From assembly GCA_002279765.1 (NCBI GenBank), contig NCCR01000143.1, positions 1-10,521 on the forward strand: DNA of 10,521 nt, written 5' to 3'. Positions 5,513 to 10,521 of the stretch are shown one piece after another (the stretch's first letter is position 1; the number at the start of each line of letters is the position of its first letter). Below the pieces are notes generated by a model. The model was not told where the DNA came from, made no database searches, and was given only the letters and a program-made list of their open reading frames with translations. Both the position numbers and the translations under genes were made by a program. The DNA comes from Verrucomicrobia bacterium 12-59-8 (GTDB lineage: Bacteria > Verrucomicrobiota > Verrucomicrobiae > Verrucomicrobiales > Verrucomicrobiaceae).

Positions 5513-6499
5513 ATGCAAGATTTCAGGATTACTCAATCGAGCCTGAGGCGTGCCAAATGCACGCAGTTGACTGCGGCCTTGCTGACAGCCCTTGCTGGGC
5601 AGGCCCATGCGCAGGCCCCTTTGGCGTCGGGACAACCCATATCGTCGACGGAATCATCGGAACAGGACCTGCCCGCGGCCCCTCCCGGACAACTTCCCAC
5701 GGGATCGGTGGGCGGTATGGGGGACGTGAATCTTTTTCCGAAGCGCATCGTTCTGTCCGACCGCGAGCGCACAGCGACGGTCGGTCTGTACAACCGTGCT
5801 GCGGCGAGTGGTGACTACGATATCTCCGTCAATGAGATGGTGATGTCACAGGACGGTCGCCTGACAGATCTTGCAACCGTTTCCGACCCGGCGGAGCGTG
5901 AAAGGGTCAGGACTGCCACGTCGTTTCTGAAATGGTCTCCCCGCCGCGTGACTTTGCCTGCCAACGAGGCGCAAATGGTCCGTATCATGGCGCGGATACC
6001 GGCAGATCTGCCACACGGCGAATATCGATCTCATTTCTTGGCGGTGTCCGTTCCGCCCGAAACCGGGGACTTGTCGATCGAGAATGCTATCGATCCTGGC
6101 CCTGGCGGCGTCGGCGTCCGCATCATGCCTCGGTTTGGCATCTCCATTCCGATCATCGTTCGGGTGGGAGAAACCTCGCTTGTTACGCAGCTTGAAGATC
6201 TGGCTGTGGTTCAACGGCCCGATGGTGCCCAGGTCGCGACCTTGACGGTCACGCGACAAGGCACGCGGTCCGCCTTCGGCGACATCATGGTAACCGCGCC
6301 GGGTTCCAAAAAGCCGATCGGAGAAATCAAGGGGGTCGGCATCTATACCGAGATTTCACGACGCAACGTGCAGATCCCGCTCGACCCGAAAGCCGATCCG
6401 CGGCTTTTTGCCAAGGGTGCCAAGCTTACGGTAAGCTACATCGATGACGATTACGCGCCTGGCAAGACACTTGCCCGGCAGGAATTCACCGTGCCGTGA
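5513..6499 (+). CDS. PapD-like periplasmic fimbrial chaperone
   Basis: A 328-residue protein from ATG 5513. A TTG directly before it (5510) is an equally possible start. Residues about 16-33 form the signal peptide (TQLTAALLTALAGQAHA, cleaved near AHA). A Pro/Ser/Gln-rich stretch follows to about residue 68. The N-terminal Ig-like domain (about 70-185) starts NLFPKRIVLSDRERTATVGLYNR, the A-B strand pattern of PapD-like chaperones. It contains SFLKWSPRRVTLPANEAQMVRI, matching the conserved SP-x-x-[VL]-x-L-x-x-x-x-x-Q-x-[VI]-[RK] block at strand F and its neighbours, followed by GEYRSHFLA. The second domain runs from about residue 205 to the end. It should bind and fold the DUF4402 subunits by donor-strand complementation. 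The usher start overlaps its stop (GTGA, 6496-6499). At roughly 330 residues it is longer than the usual 230-250 of the family because of the linker and extra C-terminal sequence. Confidence 0.85.
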   Translation: MQDFRITQSSLRRAKCTQLTAALLTALAGQAHAQAPLASGQPISSTESSEQDLPAAPPGQLPTGSVGGMGDVNLFPKRIVLSDRERTATVGLYNRAAASGDYDISVNEMVMSQDGRLTDLATVSDPAERERVRTATSFLKWSPRRVTLPANEAQMVRIMARIPADLPHGEYRSHFLAVSVPPETGDLSIENAIDPGPGGVGVRIMPRFGISIPIIVRVGETSLVTQLEDLAVVQRPDGAQVATLTVTRQGTRSAFGDIMVTAPGSKKPIGEIKGVGIYTEISRRNVQIPLDPKADPRLFAKGAKLTVSYIDDDYAPGKTLARQEFTVP

Positions 6500-9400
6500 C
6501 ACCGTCAAAGGGGGGCAAGGACCGACGCGCACGCACCGCGACTACCATAGGTATCGGGGGGGCGGTCATGGGCGTCGTTGCCATGCTTCCTCGTGACGAT
6601 CCTGACCTGCCCAAGTCCGCCGCGCGTTCGACACCCCCGGCCCAGCCGCGCGCCAAGGTTCGCGCTACTCCACCCCTTCCTGATTTCCAGCCCGCCGCAA
6701 AGCAGGCGAAGGCCGGGATCACACGCCGTGATGGCCGGTCAACGCCAGCGCGACGATTGCCGCGTGAACACTGGGCGATCCTGGACATCTGCGATGACAA
6801 CCAGGCCCAGGCTGATTGTGCTGCCGCAGCAAACGTCGATGAGGTCGCTGCAGTCATTTCCGGACCTCTGCGGGCAGAAGAAGAACTCCCAGACCCTGCT
6901 GTTGCGGCCAAGTGTTTGATGGAAGCCCTGCCCTCCCCGGAACTTGTCGATACGCAAGTCCGTACAGACGGCGGGCCATTTGCAGGGCCGATCCAGATTG
7001 CAGAAGCGGGTAAACCCGGGATGCCGGAAACACCCGGCAGTACTTATCTGCAGCCGGCAAAAGAGGATACATTAGCCGGGCAGCCGGCCTGGGACATCCC
7101 TGCAGCGGATGCGCAACGGGCATCTGCCACGGCGCTGGCAGTGACGCCAGGCCTGACGTCGGCCGGAGGGGACACCGTGCCGGGCACGATCGTCACGGCA
7201 TCGGCTGACAACACAGTAATGCCTGCCCAGGGATCCGGCGAGCCGGAGCAGGTTGAAAAGCCCTCTGCCTCATCAATCAGCGAAAATCCGTCGACGCGGA
7301 CCGACGAGCAAGCCCCCGCGTCGGACAGGATTGCCAAAACGGCGGCACAGTTCGAGCCGGCGCGACTTGTCCTCGCCGCTGCGATACCTCGACACTCCGC
7401 CCTGCCCGTGCCTGCGTTCGGTGCCGGCTTACCGGCACCTTCTGCTCCGACCGCGCGCGCTTCGACGATCCCTGTACAGCACGTCGCGCCCGGCTACAGT
7501 GCGACCATGACGTCACCATCGTTAGCGGCGACAAAGCTACCGAGCCCCGCTTTCGGCCAAAAGGCGGGCAACAACGGCATTGCCGATGTCGCTGCCGCCA
7601 ATCTGGCACGTGGCACGATGCCCGTGGCCAGCGGGGTCTCGTCAGCGACGTTCGCGCCTGACGACGAACTCATCCTGGAAGTTTCGACTGGGCAAGGCCA
7701 ATCGAGCGATACCCTTACGGCCTACGGCAACCGCGCAGGAGTGTATCTGCCCCTGGGGGAGTTGTCGCGCCTCCTCGACCTCGCGATAACCATCAGCGAC
7801 GAAGGGCAATACGCGTCGGGTTGGGTGCTGGATGAACGCCATGCGATCGCGATCAATCTGCGCGAAGGCACGCTCCGGCTGAACGGGCAGGACATCGCAC
7901 TTGCCCCACGCGATGCAGCTGCCTTCGAGGGCGAAATGTACATCAAAGCAGACCGGTTCGCGGATCTCATGCCGTTGACGCTCAAGGTTGACTTGCGATC
8001 GCAAACGGTAGCGATCAGGACACTTGTGCCGTTTCCGTTCGAGCAACGCACTGACCGTGAAGCGGCCCGAGCCCGGTTGGCCAACCGATCCGAAGGTGAC
8101 GAACGGCACTTTCCGCGTGAGGAAACACTGTGGCGAGCCCTGACGTTTCCACTCGCCGATGTCGAAGTCCGCGCAGTTGCTGATACGCCGAGAGGGCCGC
8201 GGATGGAGGGCGACGTGCGGCTGGCCAGCGATTTCGCGCTGATGACCGGCCGCGTCTTTGCCAGTATCAGCTCCCGAGAGGGCCTCACTGCAGCGCGTGT
8301 GCAACTTGGCCGACGAGATCCAGATGCCGGGCTTCTGGGCCCACTCAAAGCGACTGAATTCCAGCTCGGCGACGTGGCTACGGGGGGGCTGCCCATAGGG
8401 CTGCGCGGCGTCGCTGGCCGCGGAGCCATGCTCACCAATGCTCCGGTTTCGCGGCTCTCCATCTTCGACAAGATCGACTTGCGGGGAGACTTGCCAGATG
8501 GCTACGAGGCGGAGCTCTATCGAAACAATACCTTGGTTGGGTCGACCCGGAGCGCCGTCAATGGCCAGTATGAATTCCTGCAAGTGCCTTTGTCCTTCGG
8601 GCTGAATGTGTTTCGCACCGTACTTTATGGTCCACAGGGGCAGCGGCATGAGGACGTGCGTCGCATAAGCGTTGGCGATGGTTCACTTGCCCGCAACGAG
8701 CTGGTTTACAGCATCGGGTTTGCCCAGAAGGACGTCAGTCTCTTCAGTATCCACGGGGATAACTTTTCGCCGGCCCAGGACTATGGCGCATGGCGGGGAA
8801 CCGCAGAGCTGCAATATGGCATCGCGACCGCCCTGACCGCAAAAGTCGGCGCCGCAATCTACCAAAGTGACGCGAACAATCACTGGCTGATGACCGCCGG
8901 ATTGCGTAGCAGTATTGCTGGTCTTGCAACCAAGATTGATGTGGGCGTGCAGGGTGGCTCAGGCACAGGCGTTTCGGCTGCGCTGGGCGGACGAACCGCG
9001 GGGATCGACTGGACTGCCACGCATGCCGAGTACATGGGCACGTTCAGCGACGAGGTTCGCGCCTTCAACAGCGATCCACTGGTCCGCGCCACGGAAATAG
9101 AACTGAGCGGGGCGATCCATCTCGGCACTGCAGCGAGGCCCGCAGTGGTGCCTGTCGCTTCCCGGTTTCGGCGTATAGCTTATGCGGACGGCCGCGTGCA
9201 GACCGATGCGAGCCTGCGCGGGTCGATGCTGGTCGCTCCGTTTCTGGTGTCCAACAGCCTCACGTTCGGGCGCTATTCGTCAGCTGGGATGAGGGATTCG
9301 ACCGTGGCCTCAGGCACCTTCGATCTGGCTACAGTGTCCGGCTCGCGAACCCAGTACCGCGCCTCGCTGGACTATGGCGTGCTGCCGCGATTGCGGCTCA

Positions 9401-10236
9401 ATACCGTCAGCGCGGAAATCAATCGGTCCTTTGGTGACGACACACTCGTGCGGGCATCAGCAGGATATATCCTCTCGGGTGGTCAAACGCAGATCGGACT
9501 TTCTGCTGCACATCGGTTCCGCAACCTTTCGCTGGCACTCGATGCTACGACGTCGCTGCCCGATGGCGTTTACGCGGCGACTCTGCGGCTGGGCTTCAGT
9601 TTCGGCAGAAACCCCCTGTCCCGTAGAATGTTCATTGCCCGGTCCGGGCTGTCCGGCAGCGGGGCGGTCGCCGTGCGAGCGTTCCGCGATGAAAATCGCA
9701 ATCAGCGATTTGATGAAAGTGATGCACCGTTGGCCGACGTCGATTTCGCCACGGCGGCCATATCCGGACGCACGGACAAGCAGGGCATCACGCTAATTGG
9801 CGGCGTAGGCGACGGAACGCGAAGTTCAGTGCGTCTCGACCGGAACTCCTTATCGGACATTGCGATGGCTCCGGTGCGCGAAGGTATTGAATTTGTTCCT
9901 CGCGCAGGCAGGATCCATATCAGTGAATTCGTCATCGAAACATTGTCCGACATTGAAGGAACGGCATTGTTCGGAACCGGCGGTCGCGCCATAGCAGGCG
10001 TCTTGTTGCGACTGGTGACGTCGGAAGGACTGGAAGTGGCCCATGTTCGTACGGCATCTGGCGGTTCGTTCTTTTTTGAACAGGTCCATCCTGGCGATTA
10101 CCGCCTTCAACTGGATGCAGGTCAGGCACGGCGGCTCAATCTGCGGCTGGGCGACATGCCGCTTGTTCACATCGGCACCGATGGGACAACGCACAGAATG
10201 ACCGTTCAGGTTGAAACATCGTCACCACAGTCGTGA
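6496..10236 (+). CDS. Very large usher-like outer-membrane assembly protein with long N-terminal linker and C-terminal beta domains
   Basis: A 1246-residue protein from GTG 6496, overlapping the chaperone stop by four bases. A basic start (KGGKDRRAR) and a short hydrophobic stretch (TTIGIGGAVMGVVAML, residues 16-31) form a signal or anchor without an obvious cleavage site. Residues about 35-385 are Pro/Ala/Ser/Thr-rich and likely disordered, with the protein's only Cys residues (99, 108, 140). A small domain at 390-515 (YLPLGELSRLLDLAI...GWVLDE) resembles the N-terminal domain of alternative ushers. The usher core spans about 550-1040: the plug-type Ig segment LPDGYEAELYRNNTLVGST (667-685), then many amphipathic strands typical of the beta barrel. 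Residues 1055-1150 hold an SdrD_B-like domain with a DENRNQRFDESD calcium-loop-like motif, and 1155-1215 a CNA-B/carboxypeptidase-regulatory-like domain (ASGGSFFFEQVHPGDYRL). It should secrete and polymerise the DUF4402 pilins. It is far longer than classical ushers (about 800-870). Family assignment is from motifs only. Confidence 0.8.
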   Translation: MTPSKGGKDRRARTATTIGIGGAVMGVVAMLPRDDPDLPKSAARSTPPAQPRAKVRATPPLPDFQPAAKQAKAGITRRDGRSTPARRLPREHWAILDICDDNQAQADCAAAANVDEVAAVISGPLRAEEELPDPAVAAKCLMEALPSPELVDTQVRTDGGPFAGPIQIAEAGKPGMPETPGSTYLQPAKEDTLAGQPAWDIPAADAQRASATALAVTPGLTSAGGDTVPGTIVTASADNTVMPAQGSGEPEQVEKPSASSISENPSTRTDEQAPASDRIAKTAAQFEPARLVLAAAIPRHSALPVPAFGAGLPAPSAPTARASTIPVQHVAPGYSATMTSPSLAATKLPSPAFGQKAGNNGIADVAAANLARGTMPVASGVSSATFAPDDELILEVSTGQGQSSDTLTAYGNRAGVYLPLGELSRLLDLAITISDEGQYASGWVLDERHAIAINLREGTLRLNGQDIALAPRDAAAFEGEMYIKADRFADLMPLTLKVDLRSQTVAIRTLVPFPFEQRTDREAARARLANRSEGDERHFPREETLWRALTFPLADVEVRAVADTPRGPRMEGDVRLASDFALMTGRVFASISSREGLTAARVQLGRRDPDAGLLGPLKATEFQLGDVATGGLPIGLRGVAGRGAMLTNAPVSRLSIFDKIDLRGDLPDGYEAELYRNNTLVGSTRSAVNGQYEFLQVPLSFGLNVFRTVLYGPQGQRHEDVRRISVGDGSLARNELVYSIGFAQKDVSLFSIHGDNFSPAQDYGAWRGTAELQYGIATALTAKVGAAIYQSDANNHWLMTAGLRSSIAGLATKIDVGVQGGSGTGVSAALGGRTAGIDWTATHAEYMGTFSDEVRAFNSDPLVRATEIELSGAIHLGTAARPAVVPVASRFRRIAYADGRVQTDASLRGSMLVAPFLVSNSLTFGRYSSAGMRDSTVASGTFDLATVSGSRTQYRASLDYGVLPRLRLNTVSAEINRSFGDDTLVRASAGYILSGGQTQIGLSAAHRFRNLSLALDATTSLPDGVYAATLRLGFSFGRNPLSRRMFIARSGLSGSGAVAVRAFRDENRNQRFDESDAPLADVDFATAAISGRTDKQGITLIGGVGDGTRSSVRLDRNSLSDIAMAPVREGIEFVPRAGRIHISEFVIETLSDIEGTALFGTGGRAIAGVLLRLVTSEGLEVAHVRTASGGSFFFEQVHPGDYRLQLDAGQARRLNLRLGDMPLVHIGTDGTTHRMTVQVETSSPQS

Positions 10237-10521
10237 GTTTCGCTGCGGCAGCGACGGTTGCGATTATCTTGCATTGCCTGCGCTTCACGCCTTCAACGTA
10301 CTTGTTGCTCTCGACAGTCGCATAAGCAAGTAATATAGAGGTTTTATACGGAACGTCGAATAGTAAATATACTGCATTTTTCAGATTTTTCGCTATCCAA
10401 TACAATATTTCCGCCCGCACTCCTGACCGGCCCCCACCGAGTGGTCCGCGTTGATTGTTAGTGCATAGCCACCTCCTTTGCCATTGCCGCCTGGCGGTGG
10501 AGCGAAGCGGAACCGGAAGGC
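10237..10521. other. Non-coding tail: weak hairpin, AT-rich stretch and an unidentified edge segment
   Basis: Right after the usher stop, TCGCTG-cgg-CAGCGA (10240-10254) forms a 6-bp stem, too weak and without a T-run to be a sure terminator. From about 10310 to 10410 the sequence is strikingly AT-rich compared with the rest of the window, with several TATA-like and poly-T runs, but no gene is evident. From about 10430 it becomes GC-rich again. On the minus strand a frame runs from the window edge to TAA at 10458-10460 (ending RQAAMAKEVAMH), and two other minus frames are also open. This could be the end of a further gene or mobile element, but nothing is recognisable in so short a piece. Confidence 0.5.

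Noticed and set aside
7642..8649. 335-codon open frame antisense to the usher
   Set aside because: It lies wholly opposite a well-supported usher core, shows low-complexity Arg/Gly/Pro composition without family motifs, and is explained by GC-rich antisense openness.
10458..10521. Minus-strand frame at the right edge as a transposase end
   Set aside because: Only about 20 residues are visible, other minus frames are open as well, and no motif identifies a family.

Overview
The window looks like chromosomal or large-plasmid DNA from an alphaproteobacterium, most likely a sphingomonad (Novosphingobium/Sphingobium/Sphingomonas type). This is inferred from the GC-rich coding style, the DUF4402-type pilins paired with a PapD-like chaperone and a very large usher, and the small MarR-like winged-helix protein typical of that group. 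No rRNA, tRNA or CRISPR was seen.

Left third (1-2531). The window opens with the last 31 codons of an IS5-like transposase on the + strand. Facing it is a block of four minus-strand genes: an OmpR-type winged-helix regulator with a degenerate receiver that lacks the phospho-acceptor Asp (152-964), a MarR-like winged-helix protein (1123-1656), a small helical protein coupled to it (1662-2099), and a 96-residue protein ending in a CPPC motif (2241-2531). These read as accessory and regulatory genes. Whether they control the neighbouring pilus genes is not shown by sequence.

Right two thirds (2799-10236). A one-strand cluster encodes a chaperone-usher surface fibre. Two minor DUF4402 proteins, each with a CX4C pair, lie one base apart (2799-3362, 3364-3933). 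A 323-base leader follows. Then come two colinear 165-residue DUF4402 pilins (4257-4754, 4894-5391; about 47% identical by hand count), separated by a strong 14-bp hairpin. Next are a possible 20-codon mini-ORF, a PapD-like periplasmic chaperone (5513-6499), and a 1246-residue usher (6496-10236) overlapping the chaperone by GTGA. By family knowledge the chaperone folds pilin subunits by donor-strand complementation and the usher assembles them through the outer membrane. The usher is odd at both ends: a basic-hydrophobic start followed by about 350 residues of Pro/Ala/Thr-rich linker, and a C-terminal pair of Ig-like/SdrD_B-like beta domains.

Right edge (10237-10521). There is a short weak hairpin after the usher, then a markedly AT-rich stretch, then GC-rich sequence running off the window that may be the edge of another gene or mobile element, but could not be identified.
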